Shown here: piece by piece, positions 1 to 7,804 of the stretch
Numbering within the stretch: position 1 is the first letter of the stretch
How the letters are laid out: each line of letters opens with the position of its first letter
Origin: JBFXDI01 sp050181295
Lineage (GTDB): Bacteria; Pseudomonadota; Alphaproteobacteria; Rhizobiales; Aestuariivirgaceae
Reading direction: 5' to 3'
Length of the DNA stretch: 13,044 nucleotides
Assembly (NCBI GenBank): GCA_050181295.1
Contig: JBFXDI010000113.1
Location: forward strand, 1 to 13,044
Made by a program: the position numbers and the translations under genes
Notes under the pieces: model-generated
What the model was told of the DNA's origin: nothing
The model's database searches: none
The model's input: only the letters and a program-made list of their open reading frames with translations

Positions 1-402
1 AGGATCAACGAAGCCGGGGGCGAGCCTGCAAAAGGAATCGCAATCGAGCCGGCGATCCCCATCTTCCGCATCTTCGACGTGGAGAAGGCGAAGGAATTCT
101 ATCTCGGATTCCTGGGCTTCTCGATCGATTGGGAGCACCGTTTCGGCGACAACTTCCCGCTCTATTGCCAGGTGTCGCGGAGCGGGGCCGTGCTGCACTT
201 GAGCGAACATGCGGGCGATGCCAGTCCCGGCGCCCGCGCCTTCATCCCCATGACCGGGATCGAGGCCTTCCATGCCGAACTGATCGGGAAGAAGTACCGT
301 TACATGAAGCCCGGTCTCGAGACCCAGGATTGGGGCCGCGAGGTGGAGGTCATCGACCCCTTCAGCAACCGCCTGAGCTTCTGCGAGCGCAAGGCGAGCT
401 GA
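1..402 (+). CDS. Glyoxalase/bleomycin-resistance (VOC) family protein, 5'-truncated
   Basis: The reading frame is open from the first base of the window to the TGA at 400-402. The 133 visible residues are therefore the C-terminal part of a longer protein. The internal GTG at 79 is unlikely to be the true start, because the family's conserved beta-strand (IPIFRIFDVEKAKEFY) begins upstream of it. The visible part matches one VOC module of the bleomycin-resistance-like type: IFRIFDVEKAKEFYLGFLGF, then WEHRF, then LHLSEHAGDASPGA, and a C-terminal DPFSNRLSFCE strand. VOC proteins of this type either bind or sequester drugs or are metal-dependent lyases or dioxygenases, and the substrate cannot be read here. 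Some relatives carry a small extra N-terminal domain before the linker seen at 1-48, but that region lies outside the window. The gene is convergent with purL across a repeat-filled gap. The family call is sure; the function is not. Confidence 0.85.
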   Translation, partial: RINEAGGEPAKGIAIEPAIPIFRIFDVEKAKEFYLGFLGFSIDWEHRFGDNFPLYCQVSRSGAVLHLSEHAGDASPGARAFIPMTGIEAFHAELIGKKYRYMKPGLETQDWGREVEVIDPFSNRLSFCERKAS

Positions 403-426
403 CGGCGGCTGCTTTCGCTGGTGCTC

Positions 427-546
427 ACCTCCTCCTTGGGGGGAGGTCGGGACGCGCGGCAGCGCGGACCGGGTGGGGTTGTGAGGGGTGCATCTCCAGC
501 AACCCCGTCACCCCACCCCTGCCCCTCCCCCTCGAGGGGAGGGGTG
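427..546. repeat. Nested C-rich/G-rich palindromic intergenic repeat
   Basis: This non-coding stretch is built from nested inverted repeats. ACCTCC at 427-432 pairs with GGAGGT at 442-447. GGGTGGGG at 471-478 pairs with CCCCACCC at 511-518, and inside that GGGGTTG at 475-481 pairs with CAACCCC at 500-506. CCCCTCCC at 522-529 pairs with GGGAGGGG at 537-544 around CTCGAG. The layout of C-rich hairpins joined by a long stem resembles short palindromic repeats scattered between genes in Hyphomicrobiales. It sits between two convergent genes and may help end transcription from both sides. That it is repeated elsewhere in the genome is inferred, not seen. Confidence 0.55.
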
Positions 547-564
547 CGACGGGACCAACTCTCA

Positions 565-651
565 CGTCATTGCCGGGCTTGACCCGGCAATCCTTTTTGG
601 ACGCCTCGCTGCGGCAGAAAAGGATGGCCGGCTCGGGGGCCGGCCATGACG
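565..651. repeat. REP/BIME-like bipartite palindromic element
   Basis: This 87-bp imperfect palindrome has two hairpins in opposite orientation. The left hairpin is TTGCCGGG (570-577), a 5-nt loop, then CCCGGCAA (583-590). The right hairpin is ATGGCCGGC (624-632), a 6-nt loop, then GCCGGCCAT (639-647). The outer ends CGTCAT (565-570) and ATGACG (646-651) are complementary, as are ATCCTTTT (590-597) and AAAAGGAT (618-625), so the whole element can fold as one unit. This is the design of REP/BIME repeats. It lies 28 bp beyond the purL stop codon, between convergent genes, and could act as a two-way terminator or protect mRNA ends. Confidence 0.6.
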
Positions 652-678
652 AGGCAGTAGGAAGTTGGGTGGGTCGCC

Positions 679-2904
<2,226 letters not shown>

Positions 2905-2963
2905 AGCCGCTCAGATGCGGCGTGCCAACTGTCCGCCCGGTCGTTTCCCGCTGCAAATGCGGC

Positions 2964-2969
2964 TAGAAT
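2964..2969 (+). promoter_or_regulatory. Candidate -10 element for the DUF393 gene (leaderless start)
   Basis: TAGAAT at 2964-2969 is a good -10 hexamer ending 6 nt before the ATG at 2976. Transcription would begin at or next to the start codon. The bases before that ATG hold no Shine-Dalgarno sequence, which fits a leaderless mRNA. A clear -35 is missing (TCGTTT at the right distance is weak), so the call is tentative. Confidence 0.3.
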
Positions 2970-2975
2970 ACCCTC

Positions 2976-3437
2976 ATGCGGCAACCGGACCCCGAGGCCT
3001 ACAGCTATCGCCGGGACGGAGCGGTTCCAGCCTTCCCGGATGACCGGCCGGTGCTGTTCTTCGACGGGGTCTGCGCGCTCTGCACAGGCTTTGCCCGCTT
3101 CGTCCTGGAGCGGGATCAGAAAGGCCTTTTCCGCTTCGCCCCGGCCCAGTCGCCGCTGGGGCAGGCCCTTTACCGGCACTACGGCCTCGATCCCATCCGT
3201 CTCGACACCAACCTCCTGGTCGCCGACGGATGCGCCTATACCAAATCGGAGGCTTTCATCGAGGTCATGGAGCGGCTGGGCGGGTTGAACCGCTGGGCCA
3301 CGGCGCTCCGGATCATGCCGCCCGCGCTCCGGGACGGACTCTACGACCCGATCGCGCGCAACCGCTACCGCTGGTTCGGCGAGCGCGACGCCTGCTATCT
3401 GCCCAGCCCTGAGGAGCGCAGCCGGTTCCTGACGTAG
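2976..3437 (+). CDS. DCC-family thiol-disulfide oxidoreductase-like protein (DUF393)
   Basis: This 153-residue protein belongs to the DCC family (DUF393, YuxK-like). The N-terminal half has the diagnostic strand and motif VLFFDGVCALC (residues 26-36), giving the family's D-x-x-C-x-x-C signature with both cysteines present. It is followed by FRFAPAQSPLG and a C-terminal helical part ending in NRYRWFGERDAC. Members are predicted thioredoxin-like redox proteins, but substrates are mostly unknown. There is no signal peptide or membrane segment, so it should be cytoplasmic. The gene is divergent from purL (71-bp gap) and convergent with the MocR gene. No Shine-Dalgarno precedes the ATG, and a -10-like hexamer lies just upstream. 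Nothing in the sequence ties it to purine synthesis. The family assignment is firm; the biochemical role is not. Confidence 0.9.
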   Translation: MRQPDPEAYSYRRDGAVPAFPDDRPVLFFDGVCALCTGFARFVLERDQKGLFRFAPAQSPLGQALYRHYGLDPIRLDTNLLVADGCAYTKSEAFIEVMERLGGLNRWATALRIMPPALRDGLYDPIARNRYRWFGERDACYLPSPEERSRFLT

Positions 3438-3452
3438 CATTGGGCACCAAAC

Positions 3453-3507
3453 CGCTCATTCCCGCGCATGCGGGAATCCATGGGTCCCGCATGCGCGGGG
3501 ACGAGCG
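3453..3507. repeat. Long palindromic intergenic repeat / bidirectional terminator
   Basis: Two 23-bp arms (3453-3475 and 3485-3507) are complementary at 21 of 23 positions around a 9-nt loop. Each arm is itself a hairpin, with TCCCGC and GCGGGA around GCAT, so the DNA can fold as one long stem or as a cruciform of two small ones. The motif ATTCCCGCGCATGCGGGAAT resembles a scattered intergenic palindrome seen in many proteobacteria. It starts 16 bp after the DUF393 stop codon and ends 24 bp before the MocR stop codon, so it likely ends transcription from both sides. Confidence 0.6.
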
Positions 3508-3530
3508 GAGGGGATCATGCCCGGCAGAGC

Positions 3531-4943
3531 TCAGCCGTAGCTGTCGTAGCAGGCGCTGCTGTCGAGCAACCGCCGCAAGGTCGAAAAGGCGCGCTCCACC
3601 TCCTCGCGGGTCCGCGGGATCGAGAAGGCGATGCGCGCGCGGTGATGGGTGATGTCCGTGCGGCCGGGCTTGAACTCGTCCTCGTCGTCGATGAGCACGC
3701 CCTCGGCGGCGGCCGCCTGCTTGAACATGCCCGAGAGCCAGGGGTCGGGCAGCCGCATCCAGAGATAGGGCGCCTCGGGACGGGAAGCGAAGTCGAGGCC
3801 CGAGAAGTGCCGCCGGGCGAGCGCCTCGCGCGCGGCAATCTCCGCCTTCACATCGCTCCGGACAGCATCGGCTTCTCCCGAAAGCACGAGCCTCGCGCAG
3901 AGCTCGGCCAGGAGAAACGGGATGCCGCCGGTCAGCATCTTGTGGGAGGTCTGGACGCTCGAGGCGAAGTGGGAAGGGCAGGCGACCCAGCCACCGCGAG
4001 CGCCTGCCGAGACCGTCTTGGCGAGCCCGCTCACCAGGAAAGTCCGCTCGGGCGCGATCGAGGCGATGGTCGGCGGCTGCTCGTCCAGGAGCGCGCCGTA
4101 GATCATGTCCTCCACCAGCCAGACATTGAACTTCCGCGCCACCTCCGCGATCTCGCGGCGCCGGCCCTCGGGCATGATGGTCAGGGTCGGGTTCTGGAGC
4201 GAGGGAATGAGAAAGGCGAGCTTCGGGTGCTGCTGCGAGCAGAGGCGCTCGAAATCCTCCGGATCGGCGCCGTGCTGGTCTGCGCCCATGACGACGCTGC
4301 GGCGCCCCATGAGCTGGCCGCTGCGGGCGATCGAGGAATAGGTGAGAGGCTCGAAGGCAATCCGGTCGCCGGGGGAGGTGATCGCCGCGATGATCGAGAG
4401 CACGCCGGCGTGGACCCCGATGGTCGGGACGACGGTCTGGGCCGCGGGCGTGAAGCCGCCCCGCGCCAGCCAGCGGGCTCCAGCCTCCCGCCAGTGCTGG
4501 GGCGTGATGCGCGTATAGTCCAGCACCTGCTCCATGCCGGTGCGCGTGATCTCTGCGATGGTGCGTTCGACCGTCCTGCCTTGGCCGACGTCCGGCGCGG
4601 CCGTTCCGTCCATGCGGACGGCGCCTGGAGAGGCAGGCTCCTGCCGCGTGCCGCCGAAGGGCTCGGGCAGCTCCGCGGCTTGAGGCTTCTCCGGCTGGGC
4701 GCCGCCCAGGACAAAAGTTCCGCGGCCCACCTCGCCACTCACCAATCCGCGCTCGCGCACGAGCGCATAGGCACGGCCGACGGTGCCGATGGTCACTCCG
4801 ATGTCGAAGGCAAGGTTGCGCTGAGGGGGGAGCTTGACGCCGACGGGCAGTGCGCCGGACGTGATGTCGGCCTCGATCCGGTCGGCGAGCCTCAGATAGA
4901 GGGGACCGGACCCGTCGGAGAGATTAGGCATCCAATTTGTCAT
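3531..4943 (-). CDS. GntR/MocR-family transcriptional regulator with aminotransferase-like domain
   Basis: This 470-residue protein has the MocR design. An N-terminal GntR winged helix-turn-helix (about residues 13-79: PLYLRLADRIEADI, LPPQRNLA, GTVGRAYALV, GEVGRGTFVL) is joined by a roughly 60-residue linker to a fold-type-I aminotransferase-like domain. PLP-contact residues are in place: N251 in NPT, D279 and Y282 in EDMIYG, and K309 in SGLAKT with R316 nearby. PLP binding is therefore expected. MocR proteins sense PLP adducts of amino acids or vitamin B6 compounds and often regulate a divergent gene. The divergent neighbour here is a DUF1127 gene. A palindrome lies across the start codon, suggesting autoregulation. 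The start at 4943 lacks a Shine-Dalgarno; ATG at 4929-4931 (residue 5) is an alternative. The effector cannot be inferred, and a purine role is not implied by position alone. Confidence 0.93.
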   Translation of the reverse strand: MTNWMPNLSDGSGPLYLRLADRIEADITSGALPVGVKLPPQRNLAFDIGVTIGTVGRAYALVRERGLVSGEVGRGTFVLGGAQPEKPQAAELPEPFGGTRQEPASPGAVRMDGTAAPDVGQGRTVERTIAEITRTGMEQVLDYTRITPQHWREAGARWLARGGFTPAAQTVVPTIGVHAGVLSIIAAITSPGDRIAFEPLTYSSIARSGQLMGRRSVVMGADQHGADPEDFERLCSQQHPKLAFLIPSLQNPTLTIMPEGRRREIAEVARKFNVWLVEDMIYGALLDEQPPTIASIAPERTFLVSGLAKTVSAGARGGWVACPSHFASSVQTSHKMLTGGIPFLLAELCARLVLSGEADAVRSDVKAEIAAREALARRHFSGLDFASRPEAPYLWMRLPDPWLSGMFKQAAAAEGVLIDDEDEFKPGRTDITHHRARIAFSIPRTREEVERAFSTLRRLLDSSACYDSYG

Positions 4944-4951
4944 AGTGACAA
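4937..4951. promoter_or_regulatory. Perfect palindrome over the MocR start codon, candidate operator
   Basis: TTGTCA (4937-4942), three bases, then TGACAA (4946-4951) form a perfect dyad. It covers the minus-strand start codon (4941-4943) and the expected transcription start of the MocR gene. GntR-type winged helices bind such dyads, so this is a plausible autoregulatory operator. TTGTCA can also read as a plus-strand -35 element, but its distance to TATATT (4957-4962) is only 14 bp. Confidence 0.45.
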
Positions 4952-4954
4952 GTT

Positions 4955-4981
4955 TGTATATTGCATCGATCTCCGAGTCAA
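4955..4981 (-). promoter_or_regulatory. Candidate promoter of the MocR regulator gene
   Basis: On the minus strand, TTGACT (complement of 4976-4981) and TATACA (complement of 4955-4960) form -35 and -10 hexamers with a short 15-bp spacer. Transcription would start near 4948, about 5 nt before the start codon, so the message would be nearly leaderless. This agrees with the lack of a Shine-Dalgarno. The short spacer lowers certainty. Confidence 0.35.
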
Positions 4982-5002
4982 TGCATCAATACATTCATCG
5001 AA
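4961..5002. promoter_or_regulatory. Direct repeats in the MocR/DUF1127 intergenic region
   Basis: TTGCATCGAT (4961-4970) and ATGCATCAAT (4981-4990) match at 8 of 10 positions and are exactly 20 bp apart, two helical turns. A third, looser copy with core TTCATCGA lies at 4994-5001. MocR-type regulators usually bind direct repeats on one DNA face, so these are candidate activator sites between the divergent genes. This is inferred from spacing alone. Confidence 0.35.
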
Positions 5003-5027
5003 ATACCAGCGAAGCGAGGGCAGTGTC

Positions 5028-5243
5028 ATGGGTACAATTGTTACAATCAAGCGGCCGGCTTACTCCACCCATTCTGTCGGAAAGGCGTCCCGCCTGGTTC
5101 ACTGGCTCCGCACGTTCGAGCGCATGCTGGAGAGGCGCCGCACCCGCGTCGCCCTGCTGGAGCTCACGGACGAGCAGCTGAAGGACATCGGCCTCTCGCG
5201 CTCGCAGGTCCACAAGGAAGTCTCGCGGCCCTTCTGGGACTGA
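5028..5243 (+). CDS. DUF1127 (YjiS-like) small basic protein
   Basis: This is a 71-residue DUF1127 protein. The family domain is the C-terminal half, with an arginine-rich amphipathic helix (RRRTRVALLELTDEQLKDIG) followed by the short conserved segment LSRSQVHKEVSRPFW. The ATG at 5028-5030 is chosen because GAGGG (5016-5020) lies 7 nt upstream and the family domain begins soon after; the open frame runs further upstream without a better start. Small arginine-rich DUF1127 proteins in alphaproteobacteria have been linked to RNA binding and turnover and to phosphate or carbon metabolism, but this member's role is unknown. It is divergent from a MocR regulator, with an 84-bp gap holding a palindrome and direct repeats, so it is the obvious candidate target. 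A strong hairpin follows its stop codon. Confidence 0.9.
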   Translation: MGTIVTIKRPAYSTHSVGKASRLVHWLRTFERMLERRRTRVALLELTDEQLKDIGLSRSQVHKEVSRPFWD

Positions 5244-5281
5244 GCGCCAGAACGGACGCCTAGCCCTACAAAGTAACGACA

Positions 5282-5307
5282 AATCACCCGGCACTGGCCG
5301 GGTGATT
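5282..5307. terminator. Bidirectional hairpin terminator between DUF1127 and purQ
   Basis: A perfect 11-bp stem, AATCACCCGGC (5282-5292) and GCCGGGTGATT (5297-5307), encloses a 4-nt loop. It lies 38 bp after the DUF1127 stop codon and 16 bp from the purQ stop codon. Neither side has a long uninterrupted T run, but the outer A/T pairs and short T tracts on both strands fit use in both directions. Confidence 0.75.
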
Positions 5308-5323
5308 GCGTTTCGAGGGCGGC

Positions 5324-5983
5324 TCAGGCCGCGAGGCTGTCGAAGAGCGGGCGGCAGTCGGTCGCGCCGTGCAGGGGCTCGACCATATTCTCCGGATGCG
5401 GCATGAGGCCGATCACGTTGCCGTCCCCGCTCACGATGCCGGCAATGTCGTTGACGGCGCCGTTCGGGTTCGTGCCTTCCACATAGCGGAAGACGACCCG
5501 GCCCTCGCCCTCGAGCCTCGCCAGCGTCTCGGGGTCGGCGAAGTAGTTGCCGTCGCCATGCGCGACAGGCGAGGAGACGACGTCACCCTTACGGGCATTG
5601 CGGGTGAAGAAGGTCCGGTCGTTCTCGATCCGGAGCCGCACCTTGCGGCAGGCGAACTTGAGCTCGGCGTTGCGCATCAGGACGCCGGGCAGGAGGCCCG
5701 ATTCGACCAGGATCTGGAAGCCGTTGCAGACGCCCAGAACCTTGGTGCCCTTGGCCGCCGCGGCGCGGATCGCATCCATCACGGGCGAGCGGGCGGCAAT
5801 GGCGCCGCAGCGCAGATAGTCGCCGTAGGAGAACCCGCCGGGGATCACGAGCAGGTCGGCCTCGGGGAGCGTCGTCTCGGTATGCCAGACCGTGGCCGGC
5901 TTGCGCCCGGTCGCGGCCTCGAGCGCCATCGCCATGTCACGGTCGCGATTGATGCCGGGAAAGAGGACGATGGCCGACTTCAT
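5324..5983 (-). CDS. purQ: Phosphoribosylformylglycinamidine synthase subunit PurQ (glutaminase)
   Basis: PurQ is the class I glutamine amidotransferase subunit of FGAM synthetase. It hydrolyses glutamine and passes ammonia to PurL. The protein has 219 residues, usual for the family. It begins with KSAIVLFPGINRDRDM and carries the oxyanion and substrate segment PGGFSYGDYLRCGA. The nucleophile is Cys86 in GVCNGFQ, and the catalytic His196 and Glu198 lie in LMPHPE. The start ATG at 5981-5983 overlaps the purS TGA by the 4-nt ATGA arrangement, which indicates translational coupling and settles the start. It is the last gene of the purC-purS-purQ unit and is followed by a strong hairpin at 5282-5307. 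Its partner purL lies 2.4 kb further on, behind three unrelated genes. Confidence 0.98.
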   Translation of the reverse strand: MKSAIVLFPGINRDRDMAMALEAATGRKPATVWHTETTLPEADLLVIPGGFSYGDYLRCGAIAARSPVMDAIRAAAAKGTKVLGVCNGFQILVESGLLPGVLMRNAELKFACRKVRLRIENDRTFFTRNARKGDVVSSPVAHGDGNYFADPETLARLEGEGRVVFRYVEGTNPNGAVNDIAGIVSGDGNVIGLMPHPENMVEPLHGATDCRPLFDSLAA

Positions 5984-6219
5984 GCGAGCTCGATGTCGTA
6001 GTTCTCGATCACCGTGTTGGCCAGGAGCTTCTCGCACATGGCCTCGACCTGGCGGCGCGCGGCTGCCTTGTCGGCGGCCACGACATCGAGCTCGATATAC
6101 TTGCCCTGACGGACGTTGCTCGCCTCCTGGAAGCCGAGGCTCGAAAGGGCGCCCTCGATCGCCTTGCCCTGCGGATCGAGAACGCCGCTTTTCAGCGTGA
6201 TGCGGACCTTCGCCTTCAT
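5980..6219 (-). CDS. purS: Phosphoribosylformylglycinamidine synthase subunit PurS
   Basis: PurS is the small bridging subunit of three-part FGAM synthetase. It dimerises and joins PurQ to PurL so that ammonia can move between them. The 79 residues match the family in length and pattern: MKAKVRITLKSGVLDPQGKA at the start, then LGFQEASNVRQGKYIELDV, and a closing CEKLLANTVIENYDIEL segment. A GAAGGG run overlapping the purC stop codon serves as ribosome-binding site, 15 nt separate it from purC, and its stop overlaps the purQ start. Its presence explains why the PurL here is of the short type. Confidence 0.97.
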   Translation of the reverse strand: MKAKVRITLKSGVLDPQGKAIEGALSSLGFQEASNVRQGKYIELDVVAADKAAARRQVEAMCEKLLANTVIENYDIELA

Positions 6220-6234
6220 TGCGACGGCGGCCCT

Positions 6235-7008
6235 TCAGTCGGTCTTGACCAGCTTCGGGCGCGCGCGCTTCGGGGCCTCCGACTCGGCCAGGATGCCGAG
6301 GCGGCGCGCCACCTCCTGGTAGGCCTCGATGAGTCCGCCCAGGTCGCGGCGGAAGCGGTCCTTGTCCAGCTTCTCGTTGGTGTCGCGATCCCACAGACGG
6401 CACGAATCAGGGCTGATCTCGTCGGCAAGGACCGTGCGCACCATGTCGTTCTCGTAGAGGCGGCCGAACTCGACCTTGAAGTCGACGAGCTTGATGCCGA
6501 TGCCGAGGAAGAGGCCCGACAGGAAGTCGTTGATGCGGATCGCCATCTGCATGATGTCGTCGATCTCCTGGGGGGAGGCCCAGTTGAACGCCGTGATGTG
6601 CTCCTCCGAGACTATCGGATCCTGGAGCTTGTCGCTCTTGTAGTAGAACTCGATGATGGAGCGGGGAAGCGCCTCGCCTTCCTCAAGGCCCAGTCGCGTC
6701 GCGAGCGAGCCTGCCGCCACGTTCCGCACCACGACCTCGAGCGGAATGATCTCGACCTCGCGGATGAGCTGCTCGCGCATGTTGAGGCGGCGGATGAAGT
6801 GGGTCGGCACGCCCATGTCGTTGAGGCGCGAGAAGATCAGCTCTGAGATGCGGTTGTTGATCACGCCCTTGCCGTCGATCACCGCCTTCTTCTGGGCATT
6901 GAAGGCGGTGGCGTCGTCCTTGAAGTGAACCACGAGGGTTCCCGGTTCCGGGCCCTCGTAGAGGGTCTTTGCCTTGCCCTCATAGATCTTCGTGCGACGC
7001 GTGTTCAT
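6235..7008 (-). CDS. purC: Phosphoribosylaminoimidazole-succinocarboxamide synthase
   Basis: PurC (SAICAR synthetase) joins CAIR and aspartate using ATP, the eighth step of IMP synthesis. The protein has 257 residues from the chosen start. Hallmarks are RRTKIYEGKAKTLYEG at the N-terminus (ATP-binding strands), FKDDATAFNAQKK, the signature EVVVRNVAAGS, the second signature LVDFKVEFGR, and DEISPDSCRLWD. An in-frame ATG at 7021-7023 would add five residues. The ATG at 7006-7008 is preferred because AGGA lies 8 nt before it and the family normally starts with M-N-x-R-R. The lysine- and arginine-rich tail after about residue 240 is a little longer than in some relatives. It is the first gene of purC-purS-purQ. 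It is divergent from DUF1476 across a long gap in which no confident promoter for purC was seen. Confidence 0.98.
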   Translation of the reverse strand: MNTRRTKIYEGKAKTLYEGPEPGTLVVHFKDDATAFNAQKKAVIDGKGVINNRISELIFSRLNDMGVPTHFIRRLNMREQLIREVEIIPLEVVVRNVAAGSLATRLGLEEGEALPRSIIEFYYKSDKLQDPIVSEEHITAFNWASPQEIDDIMQMAIRINDFLSGLFLGIGIKLVDFKVEFGRLYENDMVRTVLADEISPDSCRLWDRDTNEKLDKDRFRRDLGGLIEAYQEVARRLGILAESEAPKRARPKLVKTD

Positions 7009-7402
7009 GGGATAGATCCTCATCCAGACAGCCTTTCTTCACCACTTCCGCGCCGGAAACAACGCCATTTCAGGGGTAGCCCAACGGCATTCCGCCCTGG
7101 GCTCCGCGGGCGCGCTCCGGACTGAGCGCTCCCCTTGGGCGACAAGGAGCGGCTGCGGCGATACTCGGGTACACATTTTCCGTGGAAGGCGCTCGATTCG
7201 CTCTCATGCGGGCCTTTCGCAGGTGCACCTTAGCCGATGCGGCCCGGCGGTTTCAATGCAGGTGGGAGAGGGGCGGATCGCTTTCAACCGGCAAACATGA
7301 CGTTAGGTCATATTTTGGTCGACGCGCCGCTGTTGAATTGGCGGAGTCCGGCCGCTATGTCTGCAGGACTGCAGCCGGGATTCAAGGGAGGAAAGGCCTT
7401 TC
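7009..7402. other. Intergenic region between divergent purC and DUF1476
   Basis: This 394-bp stretch holds no convincing gene. A short open frame at 7182-7406 has arginine-rich, unconserved-looking content and no ribosome-binding site. It does hold several small inverted repeats: AGCCCA (7078-7083) with TGGGCT (7098-7103), ATGAC (7297-7301) with GTCAT (7307-7311), and a tandem CTGCAG pair (7361-7366 and 7369-7374). The right end contains the likely DUF1476 promoter. The left end should hold the purC promoter and leader, but no clear hexamers or known riboswitch were recognised. A small RNA cannot be excluded by eye. Confidence 0.5.
7333..7361 (+). promoter_or_regulatory. Candidate promoter of the DUF1476 gene
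   Basis: TTGAAT (7333-7338) and TATGTC (7356-7361) are separated by 17 bp, a good sigma-70-type match. Transcription would begin near 7368 and give a 35-nt leader that includes the GGGAGG ribosome-binding site at 7386-7391. The ATGAC/GTCAT palindrome at 7297-7311 lies just upstream of the -35 and could bind a regulator. Confidence 0.4.
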
Positions 7403-7726
7403 ATGACCACCTTCGACAAGCGCGAGGAAGGTTTCGAGCGCAAATTCGCGCATGACGAGGAGATGCGGTTCAAGGCGAATGCCAGGCGCAACCGCCTTTT
7501 GGGCCTTTGGGCGGCGGAAAAGCTGGGCCTCTCCGGAGACGAGGCCGCCGAATACGCGAAAACGGTGGTCAAGGCGGATTTCCAGGCGCCGGGCGACGAC
7601 GACGTCTTCCAGAAGGTCCGTGCCGATTTCGACGCCAAGGGCGTCCAGCAGTCGGACCATCAGCTCCGGCGCACCATGGACGAGCTCCTGCTCGAAGCCA
7701 TGCGTCAGATCGCAAACGAGACCTGA
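7403..7726 (+). CDS. DUF1476 protein, candidate F1-ATPase inhibitor subunit zeta
   Basis: This 107-residue protein matches DUF1476 throughout, with no signal peptide or membrane segment. The start MTTFDKREEGFERKFAHDEE and the following FKANARRNRLLGLWAAEKLG closely resemble the zeta inhibitor of the Paracoccus denitrificans ATP synthase. In that protein the N-terminal segment blocks ATP hydrolysis by F1 and the rest is a four-helix bundle. By that family knowledge the protein probably limits reverse (ATP-consuming) rotation of the synthase. In some alphaproteobacteria the homologue inhibits only weakly, so the role here is inferred. GGAGG (7387-7391) lies 11 nt before the ATG. The gene is divergent from purC. 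The NAPRTase-like gene starts 78 bp downstream, with a weak 6-bp hairpin (7729-7747, no T tail) between them, so co-transcription is possible. Confidence 0.92.
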   Translation: MTTFDKREEGFERKFAHDEEMRFKANARRNRLLGLWAAEKLGLSGDEAAEYAKTVVKADFQAPGDDDVFQKVRADFDAKGVQQSDHQLRRTMDELLLEAMRQIANET

Positions 7727-7804
7727 GCCTTCCGCATTTGACGGAAGCGCGCCGAGGGGCAAGAGTCCCGGCGAGGGCCGGAGCGGTTGCGCGCGGAGGC
7801 GGAC

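Noticed and set aside
403..678. CRISPR-like or tandem repeat array in the G/C-rich gap
   Set aside because: The structures are inverted repeats of differing sequence; there are no regularly spaced identical direct repeats or spacers.
3468..5243. A 591-residue plus-strand open frame
   Set aside because: Most of it is the antisense shadow of the MocR gene in GC-rich DNA. Only the last 71 codons, from the ATG at 5028 with its own ribosome-binding site, form a recognisable protein (DUF1127).
7009..7023. Upstream in-frame ATG of purC giving five extra residues
   Set aside because: The AGGA that would serve as ribosome-binding site for the ATG at 7008 lies inside this extension, and the family normally starts at the later position.
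7182..7406. Possible small gene in the purC-DUF1476 gap
   Set aside because: There is no ribosome-binding site, the content is arginine-rich and unconserved-looking, and it runs into the DUF1476 start; the likely DUF1476 promoter lies inside it.
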